Below are positions 52,630-62,441 of a stretch of DNA of 64,000 nucleotides, piece by piece. The notes under the pieces are model-generated. The model was not told the DNA's origin, ran no database searches, and was given only the letters and a program-made list of their open reading frames with translations. How positions within the stretch are numbered: the stretch's first letter is position 1; every line of letters begins with the position of its first letter. A program made the translations under genes and the position numbers. The stretch is from NCBI GenBank assembly GCA_963712835.1, contig CAVQJJ010000006.1:372001-436000 (forward strand). Direction: 5' to 3'. Source of the DNA: DATARH01 sp963712835 (GTDB lineage: Bacteria > Pseudomonadota > Alphaproteobacteria > ATCC43930 > CGMCC-115725).

Positions 52630-53892
52630 GTGGTTTCCGGCAATATCAATACTTTCGCCGCCGATCGATCGGAGACCGGCGGCCCGGCGGTCGTGCTCCG
52701 CCCACCGCCTCTCGCGCTGATCGCCGCCGCGACCGCGATCGGCTTCTGCGCGCTGCATATGGTCGTGCCGACCTTGCCGATTCTGGCGCGCGTGTTCGAT
52801 CGCGGCCCGGCCGAGGTGCAGCTAGTCCTCACGCTGTATTTCCTCGGCATCGCCACCGGACAGCTCTTTTACGGCCCGATTTCCGACCGCTTCGGCCGCC
52901 GGCCGGTGCTGCTCGCCGGGCTCTGGCTGTTCCTCGGCGGCACCGCTTTGTGCGGTTTTGCCCCGTCGCTGCCGGTGTTGATCGGCGGCCGCGTCGCGCA
53001 GGCCGTCGGCGCCTGCGCGGGGCTCGTGCTCGGCCGCGCGATCATCCGCGACGTCTACGATCGCGACGCCTCGGCGCGCGGCATCGCGATCGTGATGATG
53101 GCGATGACGCTGGTGCCGGCGATCAGCCCGGCGATCGGCGCCTATGTCTCGGAATGGTTCGGCTGGCGGGCGATGTTCGCGCTCCATGCCGTCTTTGGCG
53201 TGGGCGTGCTCGTCTGGACACAACGGCGGCTTGCCGAGACTCGTACCGAAATCATCCCGCTAAACCTGCCGGAAATCGGCCGATCCTATCGCACCTTGCT
53301 GGGATCGCCGGCGGTATTGTGCTTCGCGCTTTGCACCGCCTTTACCAGCGCGTCCTGGTTCACCTTCATCGCCAGCGCACCGTACCTCTTGTCGGAGACG
53401 CTGCATCAGCCACCGAGCACCTATGGCGTCATGATCATCTTACCGATGGCGGCCTACATTCTCGGCAATGCTGCCGCGGCGCGCTTTGCGCGGCGGGTGG
53501 GGTCGAACGCGATGATCCTGCTCGGGGTCGGCGTATCGCTGGTCGCCGGGCTGGCGATGGCGGCGTGGTGCGTCTATCCCGGTCTCGGCGTCTGGACGCT
53601 GTTCGTGCCGATGGCGGCGAGTTCGCTGGGCAACGGGCTGAGCCAGCCGAGCGCGATGGCCTCGGGCCTCAGCGTCTTCCCGAAGATCGCCGGAACCGCT
53701 TCGGGTTTTATCGGCTTCCTGCAGATGGCGGCGTCGGCGCTGGGCACGTTGGCGGTGGCGATGCTGCCGCATCAGGGGCCGTCGGCGATGGTCACTGTCG
53801 TGGTTACCACGCAGATCGTCGCGATGGCGCTCGGCGCCCTGGCGGTGCGTCTGCCGGCAAGCCGGGCGCTTACCGCCGCCGCCGCGGATTAA
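52630..53892 (+). CDS. Bcr/CflA-type MFS drug-efflux transporter
   Basis: The protein has 420 residues from a GTG start and twelve membrane segments. The loop 2-3 motif is FYGPISDRFGRRPVLLAGLW and helix 4 shows GACAGLVLGRAIIRDVYDRD, both typical of the Bcr/CflA subfamily. It exports drugs or small metabolites using the proton gradient. Its end overlaps the convergent SDR gene by 4 bases. Confidence 0.9.
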   Translation: MVSGNINTFAADRSETGGPAVVLRPPPLALIAAATAIGFCALHMVVPTLPILARVFDRGPAEVQLVLTLYFLGIATGQLFYGPISDRFGRRPVLLAGLWLFLGGTALCGFAPSLPVLIGGRVAQAVGACAGLVLGRAIIRDVYDRDASARGIAIVMMAMTLVPAISPAIGAYVSEWFGWRAMFALHAVFGVGVLVWTQRRLAETRTEIIPLNLPEIGRSYRTLLGSPAVLCFALCTAFTSASWFTFIASAPYLLSETLHQPPSTYGVMIILPMAAYILGNAAAARFARRVGSNAMILLGVGVSLVAGLAMAAWCVYPGLGVWTLFVPMAASSLGNGLSQPSAMASGLSVFPKIAGTASGFIGFLQMAASALGTLAVAMLPHQGPSAMVTVVVTTQIVAMALGALAVRLPASRALTAAAAD

Positions 53893-54644
53893 TCCAACGC
53901 GCGCCGCGGGATTGCGCCGCCGCCGTCGACCGAAAGACTTGTCCCGGTAATATAAGCGGCCTGCTCGGAGGCGAGGAACATCACCGCCGCGCCGAGTTCG
54001 CCCGGCGCGATCGCGCGGCCGAGCGGCACCCGCTTCGCCATCGCCTCGGCATAGCCTTCGGGGAACACGGTGCCGGCGCTGCCGAGCGCCAGCCCCGGCG
54101 CCACCAGATTGGCGCGAATGCCGTGCGGCGCCAGCTCCAGCGCGATGCCCTTCATCAGCCATTCCAGCCCGCGCTTCGAGGTGCAATAGGCAAGCCCGTT
54201 GGTGCGCAGCATTTGCCCGGCGCCCGAGCCGATAAAAATGAACGCGCCCTCGCGTCCGGCCGCGATCATCGCCGCGGCGAGCGTACGGGTGATGAGAAAC
54301 GGCGCGCGCAGATTGACGTGCATGATCCGGTCCCACGTCTCGACCGGCGTGTCGAACAGCCCGCCAAACGGATAGATTCCAGCGTTGTTGACGACGACAT
54401 CGGGCACACCCCGGTCGAGGATCTGTCGGCACAGCCCGGCGATCGATTCCGGGTCGCTCAGATCGGCGGTCCCAGAAACCACATTGCCGTCGTGCCGGGC
54501 ACAAACTGCCGCCAGCCCGGTCGCATCGCGATCGGTCAGAAACAGCCGGGCGCCGGCGGCCGCGAAATCCGCCGCCAGCTGCGCGCCGTAAATCCCGGCT
54601 GCGCCGGTGATGACCACTGTCTTGCCGGTAAATTCGTCTGACAT
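53889..54644 (-). CDS. Short-chain dehydrogenase/reductase
   Basis: The protein has 251 residues from the ATG at 54644 (MSDEFTGKTVVITGAAG). The cofactor motif is TGAAGIYG, the structural motif is VVNNAGIYPFG, and the catalytic Tyr/Lys is in AYCTSKRGLEWL (Y-x-x-x-K). The end GTSLSVDGGG is classic. The substrate is unknown. It is divergent from the fumarylacetoacetase gene with 67 bases between, so it may belong to the same catabolic group. Confidence 0.92.
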   Translation of the reverse strand: MSDEFTGKTVVITGAAGIYGAQLAADFAAAGARLFLTDRDATGLAAVCARHDGNVVSGTADLSDPESIAGLCRQILDRGVPDVVVNNAGIYPFGGLFDTPVETWDRIMHVNLRAPFLITRTLAAAMIAAGREGAFIFIGSGAGQMLRTNGLAYCTSKRGLEWLMKGIALELAPHGIRANLVAPGLALGSAGTVFPEGYAEAMAKRVPLGRAIAPGELGAAVMFLASEQAAYITGTSLSVDGGGAIPRRALD

Positions 54645-54711
54645 GGCGTCATGCCTTTCGCATCTCCGATCCGCTACGCTACAAAAGATCAGGTTCGGGG
54701 AGGACGGAACA

Positions 54712-56050
54712 ATGGCCATCAGCGCGATCGACGAAACCCATGATCCAAAGCGCCAGAGCTGGGTCGAATCCGCCAACGGACACGCGGATTTCCCGCTGCA
54801 GAACCTGCCTTTCGGCGTGTTCAGCCCGCCGGGTAATTATGTGCCCGACGCCAAGGCGCGCGGCGGCATGGCGATCGGCGACAAGATTTTCGACATCAAA
54901 GCGGCGCTTGCCGCCGGCCTGTTCTCGGGCGAGGCCGCGACCGCGGCCAAGGCCGCGTCGCATGGGTCGCTCAACCCGCTGATGGCGCTGGGCGCCGGCC
55001 CGCGCGTCGCGCTGCGCCGTCAGGTCTTCGATCTGCTGGCGACCGACGGCAAGGGCGTCGCCAAGGCGCGCGACCTCGCCAAGAGCATCCTGCATGACGC
55101 CAATGCCTGCGCGATGCACGTGCCGGCGAAGGCGATGAGCTTTACCGACTTCTTCGCCAGCATCCACCACGCGACGAATGGCGGGCGCCGGCGCAATCCG
55201 AACGATCCGCTCGGCCCAAACTACAAATATGTGCCGGTGGCCTATCACAGCCGCGCCTCGTCGCTGCAGCCCTCCGGCCAGACGATCCGCCGGCCGAGCG
55301 GACAGCGCAAGCTGCCCGAGGAGAACGCGCCCAGCTACGGCCCGTGCCGCAAGCTCGATTACGAGCTCGAAATCGCGATCTGGCTCGGCCCCGGCAACAA
55401 GCAGGGCGAGCCGATCTCGATCGCCGAGGCTGCCGACCACATTATCGGCTTGGGATTCGTCAATGACTGGTCGGCGCGCGATATCCAGCAATGGGAGTCC
55501 GCGCCGCTCGGGCCGTTCCTCGGCAAGAGCTTCGGTTCGACGGTATCGCCATGGATCGTGACGATGGAGGCTTTGGCGCCGTTCCGCGTCGCCCAACCGG
55601 CGCGCCCGGAAGGCGACCCGCGGCCGCTCCCTTATCTCTGGGACGAGGCCGACCAGCAGGCGGGCGCCTTCGCGATCGAGCTCGAAGCCTTCATCCTGAC
55701 CGAAAAGATGCGCGCCGCCGGCCAGGCGCCGCATCGCATGTCGCACAGCAACACGCTCGACATCTACTGGACGGTCGCCCAGATGGTTGCCCACCAGACC
55801 TGCTAACGGCTGCAACATCGAGCCGGGCGATTTGTTCGGCACCGGCACGATCTCCGGGCCGACGGCCGAAGGCTGGGGCAGCCTCAGCGAGCTGTCGCGC
55901 GACGGGCAGCAGTCGAACATGCTGTCCTCGGGCGAGACCCGCACCTTCCTCGAAGATGGCGACGAGGCAATCTTCCGCGCCCAGGCCCGCCGCGACGACT
56001 ACGTGTCGATCGGCTTCGGCGAGTGCCGCGGGCGGGTGGTGGCGGGATAG
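54712..56050 (+). pseudogene. fahA: Fumarylacetoacetase with a one-base frameshift
   Basis: The first 364 codons match FahA: LPFGVFSPPG, YKYVPVAYHSRASSLQPSGQ, LDYELEIAIWLGPGN, NDWSARDIQQWE, LGPFLGKSFGSTVSPWIV. The frame stops at 55806 after MVAHQTC. The next frame continues exactly where the family does (NGCNIEPGDLFGTGTISGP ... FGECRGRVVAG) to a stop at 56050. One extra base near 55800-55805 explains the break. The enzyme hydrolyses fumarylacetoacetate, the last step of tyrosine/homogentisate breakdown. GGGGAGG precedes the ATG at 54712. The next gene follows 6 bases after the restored stop, suggesting the operon is still organised for expression. Confidence 0.88.
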
Positions 56051-56056
56051 CGGGCA

Positions 56057-56800
56057 ATGCCCGACGCGCTCGGCTGGCGGATGAAATTCGGCGTCATCGC
56101 GCCGTCGACCAACACCATCGTCCAGCCGGAATTCGACGCGATGCGGCCGGAGGGCGTCACCAACCATTTCGGCCGCATCCACATCCCCAACGACCCGCTG
56201 CGCAACGACGACGACTTCACCCGCCTCATCGAAACCGTGCGCCGCGAGATCATGGCGGCGATCGATCGGGTGATGACCTGCGAGCCCGATCACCTGATCA
56301 TGGGCATGTCGTCCGAGACTTTCTGGGATGGGCTCGACGGCAGTGAGAAGCTGCGCGAGCGGGTCGAGGCGCGCGCCGGGGTCAAGGTGACGATGGGCTC
56401 CGATGCCGCGCGTCAGGCGCTCGACCGGCACGGCGCGAAGCGCATTGCGGTGGTCACGCCGTATATGCCGGTCGCCGACCAGCAGGTGCGGCGCTTCTTC
56501 ACCGATTGCGGCTACGAGATCGTCAATCTCCTCGGCCTTAAAGGCGCGAGCCCGGTGCTCTACGCGCATGTTCAGGAAGACGAATTGCGCGGTGCGATAA
56601 AGCGGGTCGATGGGCCGGACGTCGACGCGATCGTCCAGGTCGGCACCAACCTTGCGATGGCGCGGCTCGCCGGTGTCGCTGAAGCGTGGCTGGCGAAGCC
56701 CGTAATCGCGATCAATACGGCGACCTATTGGTGGGCCCTGCGCTCTAACGGCATCGCCGATCGCATCGCCGGCTTCGGCTCGCTGCTGAGTCGATTTTAG
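56057..56800 (+). CDS. Maleate isomerase / arylmalonate decarboxylase-like protein lacking catalytic Cys
   Basis: The protein has 247 residues of the Asp/Glu racemase superfamily. FGVIAPSTNTIVQPEF and AIVQVGTNLAMARLAGVAEA mark the two half-domains. Maleate isomerases and AMDases use a Cys in each. Here the first site reads MGMSSETFWDG (Ser) and the second reads VGTNL where SCTNL is expected (Gly). It therefore cannot use the known two-Cys chemistry and may be a sub-family with another reaction. It directly follows fahA, so a role with fumaryl/maleyl compounds is plausible. Confidence 0.75.
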   Translation: MPDALGWRMKFGVIAPSTNTIVQPEFDAMRPEGVTNHFGRIHIPNDPLRNDDDFTRLIETVRREIMAAIDRVMTCEPDHLIMGMSSETFWDGLDGSEKLRERVEARAGVKVTMGSDAARQALDRHGAKRIAVVTPYMPVADQQVRRFFTDCGYEIVNLLGLKGASPVLYAHVQEDELRGAIKRVDGPDVDAIVQVGTNLAMARLAGVAEAWLAKPVIAINTATYWWALRSNGIADRIAGFGSLLSRF

Positions 56801-56909
56801 GCGCGGCGTCAAAGACATACCGGTCAAAAACCGTCGCCGCGTTAATGCTTCTTCAATCGGAAGGGGGGCTTACTTGTGCGTTGGTGAGACGTGTCCGTGA
56901 GCGTTTCAG

Positions 56910-58672
56910 TTGGCCCATTTGGAACATTCGCCAGGGAGCGAAATCAAGCGGTCCTCCGCATACCCGCGGCCGTTGACCCTGCTGATCGCCTGCGGCGTCC
57001 TTTTTGCGGTCGCGCTGTTGGTCGTGACCAGCCTGGTGACCGGGTATTTGCGGCAGCAGACGCTGGAGTTGAGCGAAGCGGGGCTGTCGCGTGTCGATGC
57101 GGTGCTCGTCGAGGCAGGCAACCGGTCGCTTCTGACGGTCGAAGCGGTGCTCAGCGATATTGCCAGCCACGTTCGCCTGGCCGACGTGCCGCAGCCCGAC
57201 GCCATTGCCCGTGACATCGGTGAGGCGGCGGTCGGCGCGCATCTCGATCAGCACGTCGAGGCAACCCCGCAAATCGTCGGGATCGCGCTTGTCGGCGCCG
57301 ACGGGGCGGTCATCAGCCATACCGGCGGTTGGCCATCGGGTGAAAGCAATGTTGCGGCCCGCGACTACTTTCTCGAACTGGCCGATCATTCGGAGCTAGA
57401 ATCATCGATCGGCGTGCCGATAGCACTCGAAAATGGCGGGGTCAGAGTCATCCCGGTCGCGCATAAGCTGCGGGCGACCAATGGCGGCTTTGCCGGACTC
57501 GCGGTCGCAACGCTCCCGGTGAGCGATTTCGAGACGCTCTATCGCGCCGTCCCACTAGGCGACGACGGCGCGATCTCACTGATGCGCCGCGACGGCACGG
57601 TCCTCGCGCAGTTTCCCCGCCAGCCCGATGTCGGTAACCAGCCGCCCAGCGCCACGCTGTTGGCGGCGCTCGCGGACGGTGTCCAAGGCATAATCGAAGA
57701 CGACCGCGGCAGTCGGGGCCGGTGGTTTATAGACGCCGTGCAGCCGCTCGCCGACTATCCGGTCGCGGTGGTTGTCAGCTGCAGTGGCGCCCATGCATTG
57801 GTCGGCTGGCCGCGCGAGGCGGCGATGTTCGCCGCCTTCGCCGTGTGCGGCGGCGTCGCGATCGGGCTGATGGTGGTTCTGATCGGCCGTCAGATCCGCA
57901 CGCACAACGCGCTCGTGACAATGCGCGCCGAAAAGATCGAGGTCGAACACGCCCGCCTCGTCGCCGAAGCCGAGCTGCTCAAGAAGGAAAGGCTGTCGGT
58001 CCTCGGCCAGTTCACCGCGACGGTGGCCAACGAATTGCGCAACCCGCTGTCCGCGATCCGCAACACGCTTTTCACGATGCGCGAAATCGCGCAATCGAGC
58101 GGCCTGCAGCTCGATCGCCCCATCGCGCGCATTCAGCGGAGCATCGCGCGTTGCGACCGCATCATCGGCGATCTGCTCGAATACATCCGCAACCCCGAGC
58201 TCAGCCGCATCTCGGTCAATTTCGACGAGTGGCTGCGCGATGTGCTGGTCGAGCACGGCCTGCCGCCCGCGGTGACGCTGGTCGAGGAGTACGGAGCGCC
58301 GGACGCGATCGCGCGGATCGACGCCGACCGTATCCGCCACGTGGTCATCAACCTGATCGACAACGCCGCACAGGCCTTGGGCGAAATGCCGCCGAGCGGC
58401 GGTCCGTTGCGCATCGCGGTCAAGAGCGCCGTGGCCGATGGCGCGCTTGAGCTTTCCGTCGCCGATACCGGGCCGGGTATTCGGCCGGAAAACATGGCGC
58501 GCATCTTTGAGCCGCTATTCAGCACGAAAAGCTTCGGCGCCGGTCTCGGTCTCTCGGCGGTCAAGCAGATCGTCGTCCAGCATGGCGGCACGATCGACAT
58601 CGACAGCGAGCTCGGCGCGGGCACGCGGGTCATGATCCGCCTGCCGATCGAGCAGGTCATGAAAGTCGCGGC

Positions 58673-58676
<4 letters not shown>
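56910..58676 (+). CDS. Sensor histidine kinase homologue with Asn in place of the phospho-accepting His
   Basis: The protein has 588 residues from a TTG start. Membrane helices lie at ~25-45 and ~305-325, bracketing a periplasmic double-PDC (Cache-like) sensor (GIALVGADGAVISHTGGWPS, ARDYFLELADHSE). A coiled linker leads to the dimerisation helix, GQFTATVANELRNPLSAIRN. The usual ...VAHELRNP has His; here codon 58030-58032 is AAC (Asn). The ATP-binding part is intact: NLIDNAAQAL (N box), DTGPGIRP (G1), FSTKSFGAGLGLSAV (F/G2). It cannot autophosphorylate on the normal residue. Its stop overlaps the next kinase (ATGA). Confidence 0.88.
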
Positions 58677-59869
<1,193 letters not shown>

Positions 59870-59870
59870 C

Positions 59871-60872
59871 CTAAGCGCCGCCCCATTTCTGCCGCCAGCT
59901 CGGGAAGCCCCCGAGAGGGTCCGCCGCGGCGATGGCGCGCATGATCGCGCGCGACAGGCAATCCGCAGCGGCGTTGCCGAGACGTGTCAGCCGCTCCGGC
60001 GTGACGGTCGTGCCGCTACCGGTTGACAGCGCGAACACGGTATCGCCGTCGAACGGCGTGTGTGCGGGCCGGATCGCCCGCGCCAGCCCGTCTTGCGCCA
60101 TCATCGCGAAGCGCAGGCAGGCGCTTTTGTCGAGAGGCGCGTCCGTCGCGACGACCGCGATGGTGGTATTGGCGCCGACCAGCCCATCGCCGCACGCCGA
60201 AAAGTCGTCCAGGTCGAGAGGCGCGTCGGGGATTGCCGGTTGGGCCGGGATTCCGCCCGGCAGCGCCAGTTCGGCGGCCCAGAACCGGCCGCAATCCGGA
60301 CGCACCGTCGAACCGCAGCAATTCACCGCGACGATCGCCCCGATCGTGATGCCGTCGTCGAGCCGCAACGAGGCGCTGCCGAGCCCTCCCTTCAAGCGGC
60401 CGGCTTTGGCGCCCAGCCCGGCTCCCGCATTGCCAAGCGCGAAGTCGCTTCCGGCTCGCGCAGCCGCCTCTCGCCCGAGCCGGCGATGCGGTGGCTCGCC
60501 CGACCAATGCTTACGGCCAGGGAAGTTGAGATCGAAGAGGATCGCCGCCGGCACGATCGGCACGCGCGCTTTACCGACGGCAAACCCACGACCTTGCGCG
60601 GCCAACCAATCCATAACCCCGGAGCCGGCATCGAGTCCGAAACCCGAGCCACCCGACAACACGATGGCATCAACCCGCTCGACCAGGTTCCCCGGCCGCA
60701 GCAGCTCGGTTTCGCGGCTTCCCGGCGCGCCGCCGCGCACATCGACCGCGGCGATGGCCGGCGCCTTGGTGAGCACCACCGTCGTTCCGGTGATCGCGTC
60801 GTGATCCTCGGCCTGGCCGACAAGGATGCCCGGCACGTCGGTGATGAGATCGCGCGGGCCAGCAGTTGCCAT
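59871..60872 (-). CDS. P1-family (S58/DmpA, NylC-like) peptidase or amidase
   Basis: The protein has 333 residues. RDLITDVPGILVGQAED, TTVVLTKAPAIAAVDVRGGA and VLSGGSGFGLDAGSGVMDWL are typical of the family. GANTTIAVVATDAPLDKSAC holds the Asn-Thr bond at which these enzymes autocleave to expose a nucleophilic Thr. Relatives are D-aminopeptidases and the nylon-oligomer hydrolase NylC. It ends 1 base from the convergent kinase gene. No signal peptide is seen. Confidence 0.9.
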   Translation of the reverse strand: MATAGPRDLITDVPGILVGQAEDHDAITGTTVVLTKAPAIAAVDVRGGAPGSRETELLRPGNLVERVDAIVLSGGSGFGLDAGSGVMDWLAAQGRGFAVGKARVPIVPAAILFDLNFPGRKHWSGEPPHRRLGREAAARAGSDFALGNAGAGLGAKAGRLKGGLGSASLRLDDGITIGAIVAVNCCGSTVRPDCGRFWAAELALPGGIPAQPAIPDAPLDLDDFSACGDGLVGANTTIAVVATDAPLDKSACLRFAMMAQDGLARAIRPAHTPFDGDTVFALSTGSGTTVTPERLTRLGNAAADCLSRAIMRAIAAADPLGGFPSWRQKWGGA

Positions 60873-60900
60873 AAACGCTCCGACTTTGCAATTTCGCCTC

Positions 60901-60974
60901 CTCCGGGCTTGACCCGGAGGTCCACGAATAGCTTCAACCTATTCGTGGACGGTCGGATCAAGTCCGGCCGAGGG
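60901..60974. repeat. Palindromic extragenic repeat (REP-like)
   Basis: CTCCGGG-CTTGA-CCCGGAG (60901-60919) is followed by the perfect inverted pair TCCACGAATA / TATTCGTGGA (60921-60949) and a closing CGGATCAAGTCCGG. It lies between divergent genes at their 5' ends, so it may carry regulatory as well as repeat function. Confidence 0.75.
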
Positions 60975-61000
60975 GATGATGGTAGCAGGGGAGACTATCG

Positions 61001-62441
61001 ATGCCGACGACGCTGATCAGGAACGTCGATTGGGTCATCGCCTGGGACGAGGCGCGGCAGCGCCAGGTCTATCGCCGAGGTGTCGATCTCGTCTTTACCG
61101 GCGACCGCATCGATTTAATCGGCGCCGGCTATTCGGGCACCGCCGACCGGGTCATCGACGGCGGCGGGCTGATGGTGATGCCCGGTCTGATCGACATCCA
61201 CTCGCACCCGCATCACGAGCCGCTCTATCGCGGCATCCGTGAGGAGCATGGCGTCGCCAACATGCACATGACCGGGCTCTACGAGCGCGGCCAGGCGTTC
61301 TCGGCGCCCGACGACGAGGGCCGCGCCGCCAGCGCGGAGTTCGCCTATTGCGAGCTGCTGCTCTCCGGGGTCACCTCGCTGGTCGACATCTCGGCGCCGT
61401 TCGACGGCTGGATCGAGCTCTTTGCCAAAAGCGGCCTGCGCGGATTCCTGGCGCCCGGCTACGCCTCGGCGCGCTGGTTTCTCCAAAACGATCTCGGTCC
61501 CAGCTATGACTGGAACGAGCCGCGCGGCCGCGTCGGCTTCGAGATGGCGCTTAAGATCATTGATGCCGCGCTTTCGCATCCTTGCGGCCGTCTTTCCGGC
61601 GTCGTCTCGCCCATGCAGATCGACACCTGCAGCGAAGAGCTGCTGCGCGACAGCCGCGCCGCCGCGACGGAGCGCGGTCTCTCGTTTACGACGCATTGCT
61701 CGCAGAGCGTCAACGAAGTGCGCGAGATGATCCGCCGGCACGGCGTGACGCCGATCCAGTGGGCTTCCAGAACTCGGCCTGCTCGGCCCCGGCACGATCC
61801 TCGGCCACGCGCTCTATCTGGACACGCATTCCTGGGTGCGCTGGCACACCAAGGACGATCTGCGCCTGCTCGGTGACAGCGGCACGGCGGTCGCGCATTG
61901 CCCGACGCCCTTCGCCCGTTACGGCCATGTCATGGAGAGCTTCGGCGATTATCTGCGCGCCGGTGCGGTGATGGGCATGGGTACCGATTGCAGCCCGCAC
62001 AATCTCGTCGAGGAGATGCGTAAGGCTTCGGTGCTGGCGCGCATCGCCGCGCGCGACATCCACGCGGTCGACGTCGCCGATTTCCTCCATGCCGCGACTG
62101 TGGGCGGTGCCACTGCGCTGCTGCGCGACGATATCGGCCGGCTGGCTCCCGGCAAGAAGGCCGATCTGGTGCTGGTCGACCTCGCCTGCCCGCAGATGCA
62201 GCCGCCGCGCGATCCGCTGCGCAGTTTCGTCTACCACGCCGCCGATCGCGCGGTGCGCGATGTGTTTGTCGACGGCGTGCAGGTGGTCGCGGATCGTCGC
62301 GTGCTGACGATGGACCAGGCCGGCGCCGCGCAGCGCCTTGCGGCGGCGCAGGAGCGCATGGAAGCCGCCGCGCCGCAGCGCGACTACCTGCGCCGCAAGG
62401 CCGAGGACATCACGCCGCTGAGCCTGCCGGTCGCGAACTAG
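61001..62441 (+). pseudogene. Amidohydrolase (cytosine deaminase / chlorohydrolase-like) with a frameshift
   Basis: The N-terminal frame has the metal site GLIDIHSHPHHEPLYRG (HxH) and a later TTHCSQSVNEV His. It leaves the family after QWA near 61770. Another frame then gives LLGPGTILGHALYLDTHSWV, the SGTAVAHCPTPFARYGH segment and the metal-binding Asp in GMGTDCSPHN, ending at 62441. Restoring one T near 61766 and one G near 61778 gives a continuous FQNSGLLGPGT reading. The intact protein would hydrolyse an amide, amidine or halide on a ring or urea-type substrate with Zn or Fe. The end overlaps the convergent MscS gene. Confidence 0.82.
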
